Made by a program: the position numbers and the translations under genes. Of a DNA stretch of 64,000 bases, positions 55,259-64,000 are shown piece after piece (position 1 is the first letter of the stretch; every line of letters starts with the position of its first letter). The DNA is from Streptomyces ferrugineus (lineage in GTDB: Bacteria > Actinomycetota > Actinomycetes > Streptomycetales > Streptomycetaceae). The DNA is taken from the NCBI RefSeq assembly GCF_015160855.1, contig NZ_CP063373.1, positions 1,798,001-1,862,000 of the forward strand, written 5' to 3'. Below the pieces are notes generated by a model. The model was not told the DNA's origin, made no database searches, and saw only the letters and a program-made list of their open reading frames with translations.

Positions 55259-56275
55259 ATGCTGAGTGAACGCAGGCTTCAGGTACTGCGCGCCATCGTC
55301 CAGGACTACGTCGGGACCGAGGAGCCGGTCGGCTCGAAGGCGCTGACCGAGCGGCACAACCTCGGTGTCTCCCCGGCCACCGTGCGCAACGACATGGCGG
55401 CCCTGGAGGACGAGGGCTTCATCGCCCAGCCGCACACCAGCGCCGGGCGCATCCCGACCGACAAGGGCTACCGGCTGTTCGTCGACAAGCTCGCCGGCGT
55501 CAAGCCGATGACCCCGCCCGAGCGGCGCGCCATCCAGAACTTCCTCGACGGCGCCGTGGACCTCGACGACGTCGTGGCCCGCACGGTACGGCTGCTCGCG
55601 CAGCTCACCCGGCAGGTCGCCGTCGTGCAGTACCCGTCCCTGACCCGGTCCACCGTCCGCCATGTCGAGCTGCTCTCGCTCGCGCCCGCGCGCGTGATGC
55701 TCGTCCTGATCACGGACACCGGCCGGGTCGAGCAGCGCATGATCGACTGCCCGGCGCCGTTCGGCGAGGCCTCGCTCGCCGATCTACGCGCGCGGCTCAA
55801 CAGCCGGGTCGCGGGCCGGCGCTTCACCGATGTGCCGATGCTCGTCGAGGACCTCGCCGAGGCCTTCGACCTCGAGGACCGAGGCACCGTCTCGACCGTG
55901 CTCTCCACCCTCCTGGAGACGCTCGTCGAGGAGAACGAGGAGCGGCTGATGATCGGCGGCACCGCCAATCTGACCCGCTTCTCGCATGATTTCCCCCTCA
56001 CCATCCAGCCGGTGCTGGAGGCACTGGAGGAGCAGGTCGTGCTCCTCAAGTTGCTTGGCGAGGCCGGGGATTCGGGCATGACCGTGCGCATCGGGCACGA
56101 GAACGCCTACGAAGGACTCAACTCCACGTCCGTCGTGTCGGTGGGCTACGGTTCGGGCGGCGAGGCAGTCGCCAAGCTCGGCGTGGTCGGACCGACCCGC
56201 ATGGATTACCCGGGAACGATGGGAGCGGTACGCGCAGTGGCACGTTACGTCGGACAGATCCTGGCGGAGTCGTAA
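55259..56275 (+). CDS. hrcA: Heat-inducible transcription repressor HrcA
   Basis: Repressor that binds CIRCE with GroE-dependent activity. From ATG 55259 the product is 338 residues. The N-terminal winged helix shows [40 protein letters not shown] in part and [36 protein letters not shown] in part and [21 protein letters not shown] in part form the C-terminal signatures. A GTG at 55250 is an alternative start. The stop abuts dnaJ directly, so the two are one operon under the upstream CIRCE. Confidence 0.96.
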   Translation: MLSERRLQVLRAIVQDYVGTEEPVGSKALTERHNLGVSPATVRNDMAALEDEGFIAQPHTSAGRIPTDKGYRLFVDKLAGVKPMTPPERRAIQNFLDGAVDLDDVVARTVRLLAQLTRQVAVVQYPSLTRSTVRHVELLSLAPARVMLVLITDTGRVEQRMIDCPAPFGEASLADLRARLNSRVAGRRFTDVPMLVEDLAEAFDLEDRGTVSTVLSTLLETLVEENEERLMIGGTANLTRFSHDFPLTIQPVLEALEEQVVLLKLLGEAGDSGMTVRIGHENAYEGLNSTSVVSVGYGSGGEAVAKLGVVGPTRMDYPGTMGAVRAVARYVGQILAES

Positions 56276-57415
56276 GTGGCCACGGACTACTACGCCGTGC
56301 TCGGCGTGCGTCGCGACGCGTCGCAGGAAGAGATCAAGAAGGCCTTCCGGCGGCTCGCGCGCGAGCTGCACCCGGACGTCAACCCGGATCCGAAGACCCA
56401 GGAGCGGTTCAAGGAGATCAACGCCGCGTACGAGGTGTTGTCGGATCCGCAGAAGAAGCAGGTCTACGACCTCGGCGGCGACCCGCTCTCGCAGCAGGGC
56501 GCCGGCGGCGGTGCGGGCGGCTTCGGGGCCGGTGGGTTCGGGAACTTCTCGGACATCATGGACGCGTTCTTCGGTACGGCGTCCCAGCGCGGCCCGCGCT
56601 CGCGCACCCGGCGCGGCCAGGACGCGATGATCCGGCTGGAGGTCGAGCTCGACGAGGCGGCCTTCGGCACGACGAAGGACATCCAGGTCGACACGGCCGT
56701 CGTCTGCAACACCTGCAACGGTGAGGGCGCGGCGCCCGGCACCTCCGCGCAGACGTGTGACATGTGCCGCGGTCGCGGTGAGGTGTCGCAGGTGACGCGG
56801 TCCTTCCTGGGCCAGGTCATGACCTCGCGGCCGTGCCCGCAGTGCCAGGGCTTCGGGACCGTCGTCCCGACGCCGTGTCCGGAGTGCGCGGGCGACGGGC
56901 GGGTACGGTCCCGTCGGACCCTCACCGTCAAGATCCCGGCCGGTGTCGACAACGGCACCCGGATCCAGCTCGCCGGCGAGGGCGAGGTCGGGCCCGGCGG
57001 CGGTCCCGCAGGTGACCTGTACGTCGAGATCCATGAGCTGCCCCACCCGACCTTCCAGCGGCGTGGCGACGATCTGCACTGCACGGTGACGATCCCGATG
57101 ACGGCGGCGGCCCTCGGCACGAAGGTCCCGCTGGAGACGCTGGACGGCCTGGAAGAGGTCGACATCCGCCCGGGCACCCAGTCCGGCCAGTCGATCCCGC
57201 TGCACGGCCGGGGTGTCACGCACCTGCGCGGCGGCGGCCGGGGCGATCTCATCGTCCACGTCGAGGTCACGACCCCGACGAAGCTCGACCCCGAGCAGGA
57301 GCGCCTCCTGCGCGAGCTGGCCAAGCTGCGCGGCGAGGAGCGTCCGCAGGGGCAGTTCCAGCCGGGGCAGCAGGGGTTGTTCTCCAGGCTCAAGGACGCG
57401 TTCAACGGGCGTTGA
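56276..57415 (+). CDS. dnaJ: Chaperone DnaJ
   Basis: Hsp40 co-chaperone of 379 residues. J domain with HPD (ELHPDVNPD). A G/F-rich linker follows (residues about 75-100), then four zinc-finger CxxCxGxG repeats: [24 protein letters not shown] and CPECAGDG. The C-terminal substrate-binding domain includes [13 protein letters not shown]. The GTG start directly follows the hrcA stop with no gap. This hrcA-linked copy is the DnaJ2-type paralogue found besides the dnaK-operon copy in streptomycetes. Confidence 0.96.
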   Translation: MATDYYAVLGVRRDASQEEIKKAFRRLARELHPDVNPDPKTQERFKEINAAYEVLSDPQKKQVYDLGGDPLSQQGAGGGAGGFGAGGFGNFSDIMDAFFGTASQRGPRSRTRRGQDAMIRLEVELDEAAFGTTKDIQVDTAVVCNTCNGEGAAPGTSAQTCDMCRGRGEVSQVTRSFLGQVMTSRPCPQCQGFGTVVPTPCPECAGDGRVRSRRTLTVKIPAGVDNGTRIQLAGEGEVGPGGGPAGDLYVEIHELPHPTFQRRGDDLHCTVTIPMTAAALGTKVPLETLDGLEEVDIRPGTQSGQSIPLHGRGVTHLRGGGRGDLIVHVEVTTPTKLDPEQERLLRELAKLRGEERPQGQFQPGQQGLFSRLKDAFNGR

Positions 57416-57417
57416 GT

Positions 57418-57434
57418 CCGGAGGCAAACTCCGG
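57418..57434 (+). terminator. Short hairpin after dnaJ
   Basis: CCGGAG pairs with CTCCGG around a 5-base loop immediately after the dnaJ stop; no T-tract. Confidence 0.4.
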
Positions 57435-57494
57435 GCCTATGCCAAGGGGAAGGGTCGATTCGGACTTGTTCGGAGGACGTGACAACATGCCGTC

Positions 57495-58580
57495 ATGTCC
57501 TCCGCACTGACCGATCTCTTCCCCCATCCGATCGTGCAGGCCCCCATGGCGGGCGGCGTCTCCGTGCCGCAGCTCGCCGCCGCCGTGTCCGAGTCCGGTG
57601 GGCTGGGTTTTCTCGCCGCCGGGTACAAGACCGCCGACGGGATGTACCAGGAGATCAAGCAGCTGCGCGGGCTGACCCAGCGTCCTTTCGGCGTCAACCT
57701 GTTCATGCCGCAGCCCGAGCATGCCGACGCCGCGGCCGTGGACGTCTACTCACACCAACTGGCCGGTGAGGCCGCCTGGTACGAGGTCGAGCTCGGGGAC
57801 CCCGACAGCGGACGCGACGACGGCTACGACGCCAAGCTCGCCGTGCTGCTCGACAACCCGGTGCCGGTGGTCTCCTTCCACTTCGGCGTGCCCAGCGGCG
57901 ACGTCCTGGAGTCCCTGCGCCGCGCCGGCACCGTCACCCTCGTCACCGCCACCACCCCGGACGAGGCCCTCGCCGTGCAGCGGGCCGGCGCCGACGCGGT
58001 GATCGTGCAGGGCATCGAGGCCGGCGGCCACCAGGGCACCCATCGCGACAACCCCGAGACCGAACGCGCCGGCATCGGGCTGCTCTCCCTCGTCGCCCAG
58101 GTCCGCGAGACCGTGAGCCTGCCCCTGGTCGCCGCCGGCGGCATCATGCGCGGCAGCCAGATCGCCGCCGCACTCGCGGCCGGCGCCAGTGCCGCCCAGC
58201 TCGGCACCGCCTTCCTCGCCACCCAGGAGTCCGGCGCCCACGCCCTGCACAAGCAGGCGCTGACCAACCCCCTGTTCGTACGGACCGAGCTGACGCGCGC
58301 CTTCTCCGGTCGCCCCGCACGCGGCCTCGTCAACCGCTTCATGCGCGAGCACGGGCCGTACGCCCCCGCCGCCTACCCCGAGGTCCACCACCTCACCTCG
58401 CCGCTGCGCAAGAAGGCCGCCGCCTCCGGCGACCCGCAGGGCATGGCCCTGTGGGCGGGGCAGGGACACCGCATGGCCCGCGAACTGCCCGCCGGGCAGC
58501 TGGTGGAGGTGCTGGCCGCCGAACTGGACGCGGCCCTGACAGCGTTGTCGGCGTTCCCGCGGGGCGGTGCCGGCCGATGA
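57495..58580 (+). CDS. Nitronate monooxygenase family flavoprotein
   Basis: 361-residue TIM-barrel FMN protein. Signatures: IVQAPMAGGVSVPQLAAAVS (FMN phosphate region), GVNLFMPQP, ADAVIVQGIEAGGHQG, LPLVAAGGIMRGSQIAAAL in part and AAQLGTAFLATQESGAH. Oxidises alkyl nitronates in characterised members; many bacterial homologues act in propionate-3-nitronate detoxification. The ATG at 57495 is the first consistent start. Its stop overlaps the rsmE ATG (ATGA). Confidence 0.88.
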   Translation: MSSALTDLFPHPIVQAPMAGGVSVPQLAAAVSESGGLGFLAAGYKTADGMYQEIKQLRGLTQRPFGVNLFMPQPEHADAAAVDVYSHQLAGEAAWYEVELGDPDSGRDDGYDAKLAVLLDNPVPVVSFHFGVPSGDVLESLRRAGTVTLVTATTPDEALAVQRAGADAVIVQGIEAGGHQGTHRDNPETERAGIGLLSLVAQVRETVSLPLVAAGGIMRGSQIAAALAAGASAAQLGTAFLATQESGAHALHKQALTNPLFVRTELTRAFSGRPARGLVNRFMREHGPYAPAAYPEVHHLTSPLRKKAAASGDPQGMALWAGQGHRMARELPAGQLVEVLAAELDAALTALSAFPRGGAGR

Positions 58581-59335
58581 CCGCGCCGGTCTTCGTCGTC
58601 GAGTCGCTGGAGCGGGCCACCGGTCCGGGCGGCGGCGAGTACGTGCTCGACGGGCCCGAGGGGCGGCACGCCGTCTCGGTGAAGCGGCTGCGGCCCGGCG
58701 AGGACGTCGTCCTGACCGACGGGCACGGGCGCTGGGCCGAGGGCGTCGTCAAGGCGGCCGAGGGCAAGGACCGGCTCGTGGTGGAGCTCGGCGCCGTGGC
58801 CGAGGAGCCGCCGGAGCGGCCCCGTATCACCGTCGTCCAGGCCCTTCCCAAGGGGGACCGGGGCGAGCTGGCCGTCGAGACCATGACCGAGACCGGCGTC
58901 GACGCGATCGTGCCGTGGGCGGCCGCCCGCTGCATCACCCAGTGGCGGGGCGAGCGGGGCGCCAAGGCCCTCGGCAAGTGGCGGGCCACCGCGCGCGAGG
59001 CCGGCAAGCAGTCGCGCCGGGTACGCTTCCCCGAGGTCGCGGAGGCGGCGACGACCAAGCAGGTCGCGGCGCTGCTCGCGCAGGCCGACTTCGCCGCCGT
59101 ACTGCACGAGGAACGCGACTACGGCAGCGAGCCGCTGGCGACGGCCGAACTGCCCGCCGACGGCGAGATCGTGCTCGTCGTCGGCCCCGAGGGCGGGGTG
59201 TCCCCCGAGGAGCTGGCCCTCTTCGAGGAGGCGGGGGCGAAGGCGTACCGTCTGGGCCGTACCGTCCTGCGCACCTCCACCGCCGGAACCGCGGCGACGG
59301 CACTGCTCCTCGGCCGCACCGGCCGCTGGTCCTGA
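58577..59335 (+). CDS. rsmE: 16S rRNA (uracil-1498-N3)-methyltransferase
   Basis: SPOUT-class methyltransferase of 252 residues. N-terminal PUA-like part (EGRHAVSVKRLRPGEDVVLTDG in part), then the knot domain: VVQALPKGDRGELAVETMTE in part, VPWAAARCITQW, AREAGKQSRRVRFPE, VVGPEGGVSPEEL and LRTSTAGTAATALLL. ATG overlaps the stop of the upstream gene by four bases. In many actinomycetes rsmE follows dnaJ, as it does here after one inserted gene. Confidence 0.95.
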   Translation: MTAPVFVVESLERATGPGGGEYVLDGPEGRHAVSVKRLRPGEDVVLTDGHGRWAEGVVKAAEGKDRLVVELGAVAEEPPERPRITVVQALPKGDRGELAVETMTETGVDAIVPWAAARCITQWRGERGAKALGKWRATAREAGKQSRRVRFPEVAEAATTKQVAALLAQADFAAVLHEERDYGSEPLATAELPADGEIVLVVGPEGGVSPEELALFEEAGAKAYRLGRTVLRTSTAGTAATALLLGRTGRWS

Positions 59336-59355
59336 CCCGGGGAGGGACGTCCGCC

Positions 59356-59748
59356 GTGGAACTCGCCCAAGTAAGACTGCTGGTCAGCGACTTCGCCGCC
59401 TGCTACCGGTTTTACGCCGACGTCCTCGGCCTCAAGCCGCAGTCGGGCGCGACCAGCGGGCCGTACGAGAAGTTCAGCCCCGCCACCGGCTCGGCGGGCA
59501 TCGCCCTCCAGGACCGGGCGATGATGGCCGAGGTCCTGGGCGAACTCGGCGACGACGCCAGCGGCCATCGCTCACTGGTCGTGCTGCGGGTGGACGACCT
59601 GGACGCCTACTGCGCACAGATCGCCGAACGCGGCGCCACCCTCCTGCGCGGCCCCGCTCCCATGACCGACCGCATGCGCGTCGCCCACCTCAAGGACCCG
59701 GAGGGCAATCTGGTGGAGCTGCAGCAGTGGCTGCTGCTGCGCACCTGA
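59356..59748 (+). CDS. VOC (glyoxalase/bleomycin-resistance fold) protein
   Basis: 130 residues with the paired beta-alpha-beta-beta-beta modules: VRLLVSDFAACYRFYADVLGL in part at the start and RMRVAHLKDPEGNLVELQQWL in part at the end, with Glu in NLVEL as metal ligand. Substrate unknown. GTG 59356 follows GGAGG. Twenty bases after rsmE, so likely in the same operon. Confidence 0.87.
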   Translation: MELAQVRLLVSDFAACYRFYADVLGLKPQSGATSGPYEKFSPATGSAGIALQDRAMMAEVLGELGDDASGHRSLVVLRVDDLDAYCAQIAERGATLLRGPAPMTDRMRVAHLKDPEGNLVELQQWLLLRT

Positions 59749-59840
59749 GACAGGCCCTGGACCACCTGTGACGTGCGAGCGCGGGGTGTGGCCGTATGTG
59801 CTCTACCGCGGCGGCCGGGACAGTGGCAGGCTGCCCTCCC

Positions 59841-60419
59841 ATGGGGGCTCTCAGGAGGGTTTGGGGCCGCGCGGACCGGCCTGCGGGGCGTCGTGCGCGC
59901 GCGGTGCGGGTGGCCGGTGCGGCGGGCGTGGCCGTGCTCGCCGTCGGCGGGACGTCGGCCTGCGATCCGGGCGGGCTGAACACGGCGACCGTGGCGTTCA
60001 CGACCGACCAGACCGTGACCGCCGAGCTGGAGCGGCAGAAGGCCGATGTGCAGTGGCTCAACTGCACCGGTTCGTACGACAACGGCGGCAAAGGCAACGG
60101 CGGCAACAGCTCCGCGACGGCCAGTGAGAACACCATCGTCAAGGTCGACTGCGAGGGCGAGACCTCCGACGGCAAGGACATCACCGTCACCGGCCGGATC
60201 ACCCGGGCCGTCAGCGGTGCCTGTGTGCGCGGGGACCTCGTCGCCAAGATCGACGGCAAGGAGTGGTTCCACGTGAACGGGCTGGGCAACTGCAACGCCA
60301 CGCCCTCGCCGGTCAACCCGCCCGGCAACGGACAGCAGCCCGGGCCCACCGTCACGGTGACCGTCACCAAGACCGTCTACTGCAAGGAGCACCCGAACTG
60401 CTGGCCGGAGGGCAAGTGA
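59841..60419 (+). CDS. Secreted, possibly lipid-anchored cysteine-containing protein
   Basis: 192 residues from ATG 59841. A basic N-terminus (RRVWGRADRPAGRRARAVR) leads into a hydrophobic segment ending VLAVGGTSACDPG, where TSAC could act as a lipobox. The mature part is Asn/Gly/Thr-rich with single cysteines at LNCTG, VDCEG, GACVRG, GNCNA and a C-terminal YCKEHPNCWPEGK, after a Pro/Gly linker and a TVTVTVTKT run. Several disulfides are likely. No family recognised. Confidence 0.68.
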   Translation: MGALRRVWGRADRPAGRRARAVRVAGAAGVAVLAVGGTSACDPGGLNTATVAFTTDQTVTAELERQKADVQWLNCTGSYDNGGKGNGGNSSATASENTIVKVDCEGETSDGKDITVTGRITRAVSGACVRGDLVAKIDGKEWFHVNGLGNCNATPSPVNPPGNGQQPGPTVTVTVTKTVYCKEHPNCWPEGK

Positions 60420-60494
60420 GCGCTTTCCGAAGGGAGTTCGGGCAAGTGATCCAAAGGCCTGTCCCCGGACGCCGCCCCTGCCTATGGTGATCGG

Positions 60495-63400
60495 GTGACT
60501 CAGTCCGCGACGCCTGGATCGTCTTCGTATCTCCGGTATCCGCATCTCCACGGCGACCTGGTCGCCTTCACCGCCGAGGACGACGTGTGGCTCGCTCCCC
60601 TCGACGGCGGCCGGGCCTGGCGGGTCAGCGCCGACAACGTGCCGGTCTCCCGGCCGCGCATCTCGCCCGACGGCACCACCGTGGCCTGGACCTCCACGCG
60701 CGACGGCGCCCCCGAGGTGCACATCGCCCCGGTCGCGGGCGGCCCCTCCAAGCGCCTCACGCACTGGGGGAGTTGGCAGACCCGGGTGCGCGGCTGGACC
60801 CCGGACGGACAGGTCCTGGCGATCAGCACCCAGGGCCAGGCGGGCAGCCGCCGCACCTGGGCCCACACGGTCCCGCTCGACGGCGGACCCGCCACCCCCC
60901 TGCCGTACGGCCCCGTCGGCGACGTCGTGCACGGACCGCACCTGGTCCTGGCCTCCGCGCCGATGGGTCTTGAGGCCGCGCGGTGGAAACGGTATCGGGG
61001 CGGTACCGCGGGCAAGCTGTGGATCGACGTCGAGGGGGACGGCGAGTTCATACGGCTGCACGCGGAGCTGGACGGGAACCTGGAGGACCCCGTGTGGGTG
61101 GGGGAGCGGCTGGCGTTCCTCTCCGACCACGAGGGCGTGGGGGCGGTGTACTCCTGCCTCGCCGACGGATCAGACCTGCGACGCCACACACCGGTCGACG
61201 GCTTCTACGCCCGGCACGCCGCGAGCGACGGCACCCGTGTCGTCCACTCCCGCGCCGGTGAACTCTGGCTCCTGGACGACCTCGACGGCGCCGAGCCGCG
61301 CAGGCTGGACATCCGGCTCGGCGGGCAGCGCACCGACCGGCAGCCGTACCCGCTGAACGCCGCCCGCGCCTTCGGAGCCGCCGCGCCCGATCACACCGCG
61401 CGCGGCAGCGCCGTCTGCGTCCGGGGCGCCGTGCACTGGGTCACCCACCGCTCCGGTCCCGCCCGCGCGCTCGCCGCCGAGCCCGGCGTACGGGCCCGGC
61501 TGCCGCGCACCTTCCGGGCGGAGGGCGAGGAGTGGGTCGTCTGGGTCACGGACGCCGAGGGCGACGACGCGCTGGAGTTCGCCCCGGCGACCGGCCTCGC
61601 GCCCGGGGCCACCCCGCGCAGGCTGGCCGCCGGACAGCTCGGGCGGGTGCTGGAGCTCGCCATGGCGCCCGACGGAAGCCGGGCCGCGGTCGCCGCGCAC
61701 GACGGGCGGCTGCTGCTCGTCGAGCGGGAGTCCGGCGAGGTGCGCGAGGTCGACCGCAGTGCGGACGGGGACGTCTCCGGGCTGGTCTTCTCGCCCGACT
61801 CGGCCTGGCTCGCCTGGTCGCACCCCGGCCCGCGCCCGCTGTGCCAGCTCAAGCTCGCCAACACCACCGACCTGTCGGTCTCCGAGGCGACCCCGCTGCG
61901 CTTCCAGGACTTCGCGCCCGCCTTCACCCAGGACGGCAAGCACCTGGTGTTCCTGTCGACGCGGGCCTTCGACCCGGTCTACGACGAGCACGTCTTCGAC
62001 CTCGCCTTCGTGGTCGGCTCCCGCCCGCACCTGATCACCCTGGCGGCCACCACCCCGTCCCCCTTCGGCCCGCAGCGCCACGGCCGCCCCTTCGACGCGC
62101 CCGACAAGGACGAGACGCCCGACAGCGAGGGCGCTCCGGCCACCCGCATCGACCTCGAAGGGCTCGCCGACCGGATCGTGCCCTTCCCGGTCGAGGCCGC
62201 CCGCTACAGCAACCTGCGGGCCGCCAAGGACGGCGTGCTGTGGCTGCGGCACCCCGTGCGCGGGGCCCTCGGCTCCTCGCGGGCCACGCCCGACGACCCC
62301 GAGCCCAAGAACGAGCTGGAGCGCTACGACCTCGTCCAGCGGCGCGTGGAGCATCTCGCCGACGACGCCGACGACTTCGAGGTCAGCGGCGACGGCAAGC
62401 GGGTGTTGCTGTGGACCGACGGCCGGCTCAAGGTGGTGCCGAGCGACCGTCGGGCCTCGGGCGACGAAGACAGCGACTCGAACATCACCGTCGACCTGAC
62501 CCGCGTACGGCAGACGGTCGACCCCGCGGCCGAGTGGCGGCAGATGTTCGACGAGGCCGGCCGCATCATGCGCGACCACTTCTGGCGGCCGGACATGAGC
62601 GGTGTGGACTGGACGGCCGTGCTGGACCGCTACCGGCCGCTGCTCGACCGGGTGGCCACCCATGACGACCTGATCGACCTGCTGTGGGAGGTCCAGGGCG
62701 AGCTGGGCACCTCGCACGCCTACGTCACCCCGCGCGGCGGATACGGCAGCGGCGCCCGGCAGGGTCTGCTCGGCGCCGACATCTCCCGCCATCCGGACGG
62801 CGGTTGGCGCATCGACCGCGTCCTGCCGTCGGAGACCTCCGACCCCGAGGCGCGGGCGCCGCTGGCCGCACCCGGGGTCGCGGTGCGGGTCGGGGACGCG
62901 ATCGTGGCGGTGGCCGGGGTGCCGGTGGACCCGGTGGCCGGGCCCGGGCCGCTGCTCGTCGGCACGGCGGGCAAGGCGGTGGAACTGACCATCTCGCCGG
63001 CCGGGGGCGGGGACGTACGGCACGCGGTCGTCGTGCCGATCGCGGACGAGCAGCCGCTGCGCTACCACGCGTGGGTCGCGGACCGGCGGGCGTACGTCCA
63101 CGAGAAGTCCGGCGGGCGGCTCGGCTATCTGCACGTCCCGGACATGCAGGCGCCGGGGTGGGCCCAGATCCATCGCGACCTGCGGGTGGAGGTGGCGCGC
63201 GAGGGCCTCGTCGTGGACGTGCGGGAGAACGGGGGCGGGCACACCTCGCAGCTCGTGGTGGAGAAGCTGGCGCGGCGGATCGTGGGCTGGGAACTGCCGC
63301 GCGGGATGCGGCCGTACAGCTATCCGGTGGACGCTCCGCGTGGGCCGGTGGTGGCGGTGGCGAACGAGTTCTCCGGGTCCGACGGGGACATCGTCAACGC

Positions 63401-63707
63401 GGCGATCAAGGCGCTGGGGCTCGGGCCGGTCGTGGGGACGCGGACGTGGGGCGGAGTGGTCGGCATCGACAGTCGGTACCGGCTGGTCGACGGGACGCTG
63501 ATCACTCAGCCGAAGTACGCGATCTGGCTGGAGGGGTACGGCTGGGACGTGGAGAACCACGGGGTCGACCCGGACGTGGAGGTGGTCCAGCGCCCGCAGG
63601 ACTGGGTGGCGGGCCGGGACGCGCAGCTGGATGAGGCGGTGCGGCTGGCGTTGGCGGGGCTGGAGGAGCGCCCGGCGAAATCGGCCCCGCCGCTGCCGGA
63701 CCGGTGA
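60495..63707 (+). CDS. Tricorn-type serine protease
   Basis: 1070-residue cytosolic peptidase that trims peptides downstream of the proteasome. Beta-propeller segments fill the first 640 residues (for example ISPDGTTVAWTSTRDG, LVFSPDSAWLAWS). A PDZ-like part (about 755-830) and a C-terminal peptidase domain follow. Likely catalytic residues are His741 (ELGTSHAYV) and Ser962 (NEFSGSDGD), with GTRTWGGVVGI as the oxyanion and substrate region. The GTG at 60495 is chosen; no strong ribosome site is visible. Full family length. Streptomycetes have proteasomes and tricorn, so peptide recycling is the expected role. Confidence 0.93.
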   Translation: MTQSATPGSSSYLRYPHLHGDLVAFTAEDDVWLAPLDGGRAWRVSADNVPVSRPRISPDGTTVAWTSTRDGAPEVHIAPVAGGPSKRLTHWGSWQTRVRGWTPDGQVLAISTQGQAGSRRTWAHTVPLDGGPATPLPYGPVGDVVHGPHLVLASAPMGLEAARWKRYRGGTAGKLWIDVEGDGEFIRLHAELDGNLEDPVWVGERLAFLSDHEGVGAVYSCLADGSDLRRHTPVDGFYARHAASDGTRVVHSRAGELWLLDDLDGAEPRRLDIRLGGQRTDRQPYPLNAARAFGAAAPDHTARGSAVCVRGAVHWVTHRSGPARALAAEPGVRARLPRTFRAEGEEWVVWVTDAEGDDALEFAPATGLAPGATPRRLAAGQLGRVLELAMAPDGSRAAVAAHDGRLLLVERESGEVREVDRSADGDVSGLVFSPDSAWLAWSHPGPRPLCQLKLANTTDLSVSEATPLRFQDFAPAFTQDGKHLVFLSTRAFDPVYDEHVFDLAFVVGSRPHLITLAATTPSPFGPQRHGRPFDAPDKDETPDSEGAPATRIDLEGLADRIVPFPVEAARYSNLRAAKDGVLWLRHPVRGALGSSRATPDDPEPKNELERYDLVQRRVEHLADDADDFEVSGDGKRVLLWTDGRLKVVPSDRRASGDEDSDSNITVDLTRVRQTVDPAAEWRQMFDEAGRIMRDHFWRPDMSGVDWTAVLDRYRPLLDRVATHDDLIDLLWEVQGELGTSHAYVTPRGGYGSGARQGLLGADISRHPDGGWRIDRVLPSETSDPEARAPLAAPGVAVRVGDAIVAVAGVPVDPVAGPGPLLVGTAGKAVELTISPAGGGDVRHAVVVPIADEQPLRYHAWVADRRAYVHEKSGGRLGYLHVPDMQAPGWAQIHRDLRVEVAREGLVVDVRENGGGHTSQLVVEKLARRIVGWELPRGMRPYSYPVDAPRGPVVAVANEFSGSDGDIVNAAIKALGLGPVVGTRTWGGVVGIDSRYRLVDGTLITQPKYAIWLEGYGWDVENHGVDPDVEVVQRPQDWVAGRDAQLDEAVRLALAGLEERPAKSAPPLPDR

Positions 63708-63716
63708 CCTGCCTTT

Positions 63717-63932
63717 CGCCCCCGCCGCCCCTACCCATTCCCGTCCCCTGGGGGCCTGCGGCCCCCAGACCCCCGCTCCGGCCCTGAAGGGGCCTTGTCC
63801 TCAAACGCCGGACGGGCTGAAAATCCAGCCCCTCCGGCGTTTGAGGAGCGGGGGTCCAGGGGGCGGAGCCCCCTGGCGGGGTCGAAGGGGCGGAGCCCCT
63901 GGGGACGGGAATGGGTAGGGGCGGCGGGGGCG
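63717..63932. repeat. Large composite intergenic inverted repeat
   Basis: A 32-base left arm at 63717-63748 (from CGCCCCCGCC to CCCGTCCCC) is exactly complementary to the right arm at 63901-63932. Nested inside are a second palindrome around TCAAACGCCGGA...TCCGGCGTTTGA (about 63801-63845) and GGGGGCCTGCGGCCCCC-type smaller stems (63748-63765) plus GGGGCGGAGCCCC units near 63851-63900. I recognise the CAAACGCCGG core as a recurrent streptomycete intergenic element. It could act as a terminator for the tricorn gene or as a repeat-family copy. Confidence 0.8.
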
Positions 63933-63952
63933 AGGAAGACACATGCCCGGCG

Positions 63953-64000
63953 ATAGCATGCCCCCTGAGAGATCAACCGGCGTGAGGAGGCACACGCATG
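63953..64000 (+). promoter_or_regulatory. Start region of a gene cut off by the window edge
   Basis: TAGCAT (63954-63959) could be a -10 box. GAGGAGG at 63984-63990 is a strong ribosome site seven bases before ATG at 63998-64000. Only the start codon is inside the window, so nothing can be said of the product. Confidence 0.55.

Overview
The window is chromosomal DNA of a Streptomyces-type actinomycete. Evidence: very high GC, G/C-ending codons, frequent GTG starts, TANNNT -10 boxes abutting start codons (leaderless transcripts), and a run rplU-rpmA-obg ... proB-proA ... nadD-rsfS ... leuS ... comEA-comEC ... holA-rpsT-lepA ... hemW-hrcA-dnaJ-rsmE typical of streptomycete core chromosomes. About 53 protein genes, two tRNA-Ala genes and one leader-peptide attenuator can be supported. 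There is no transposase, integrase, CRISPR array or prophage.

Layout. 1-4.1 kb: ribosomal L21 and L27, the Obg GTPase and a Tat-exported PhoD phosphatase. 4.1-12.6 kb: an anionic cell-wall glycopolymer region with a sulfotransferase-like protein, a fused cytidylyltransferase/short-chain reductase (CDP-ribitol type), two related membrane-anchored CDP-alditol polymerases and a family 2 glycosyltransferase. 12.8-16 kb: proB, an uncharacterised gene, proA. 16-22 kb: two membrane proteins sharing an N-terminal VVFDExFVRAA motif, an M48 metalloprotease, two tiny membrane proteins, nadD and an LCP-like envelope protein that lacks the usual catalytic residues. 22-24.4 kb: rsfS, a histidine phosphatase, then two identical tRNA-Ala(GGC) genes bracketing two very small zinc-binding proteins.

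24.4-27.4 kb: a minus-strand electron-transfer pair (NuoF-like flavoprotein fused to a ferredoxin, plus a di-heme membrane protein). 27.7-30.8 kb: leuS behind a Leu-Leu-Leu leader peptide and an intrinsic terminator. 31-40 kb: degV, comEA-comEC, an arylamine N-acetyltransferase, a YceI fusion, holA and a SnoaL-like protein, all rightward. 40-45 kb: rpsT (leftward), lepA and an acyl-CoA ligase. 44.8-51.6 kb: a signalling module made of a soluble hybrid histidine kinase with seven HAMP units, a linked response regulator and a divergent ATPase-GAF-SpoIIE phosphatase. 51.6-60 kb: hemW, a Uma2 protein, a DUF3097 protein, a metallo-beta-lactamase-fold protein, CIRCE-controlled hrcA-dnaJ, a nitronate monooxygenase, rsmE and a VOC protein. 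60.5-63.7 kb: a tricorn protease, then a large intergenic inverted repeat and the first codon of another gene.

How parts work together. The glycopolymer genes, the LCP-like protein and the two VVFDE membrane proteins are plausibly one cell-envelope theme spread over 18 kb. HrcA with CIRCE controls the chaperone operon. The HAMP kinase, its response regulator and the SpoIIE phosphatase resemble two-component plus partner-switching osmostress circuits known in streptomycetes. The most rewarding items for follow-up are the leuS attenuator, the tRNA-bracketed zinc-protein cassette, the NuoF-like/di-heme pair with an altered Fe-S motif, the degenerate LCP protein and the HAMP array kinase.
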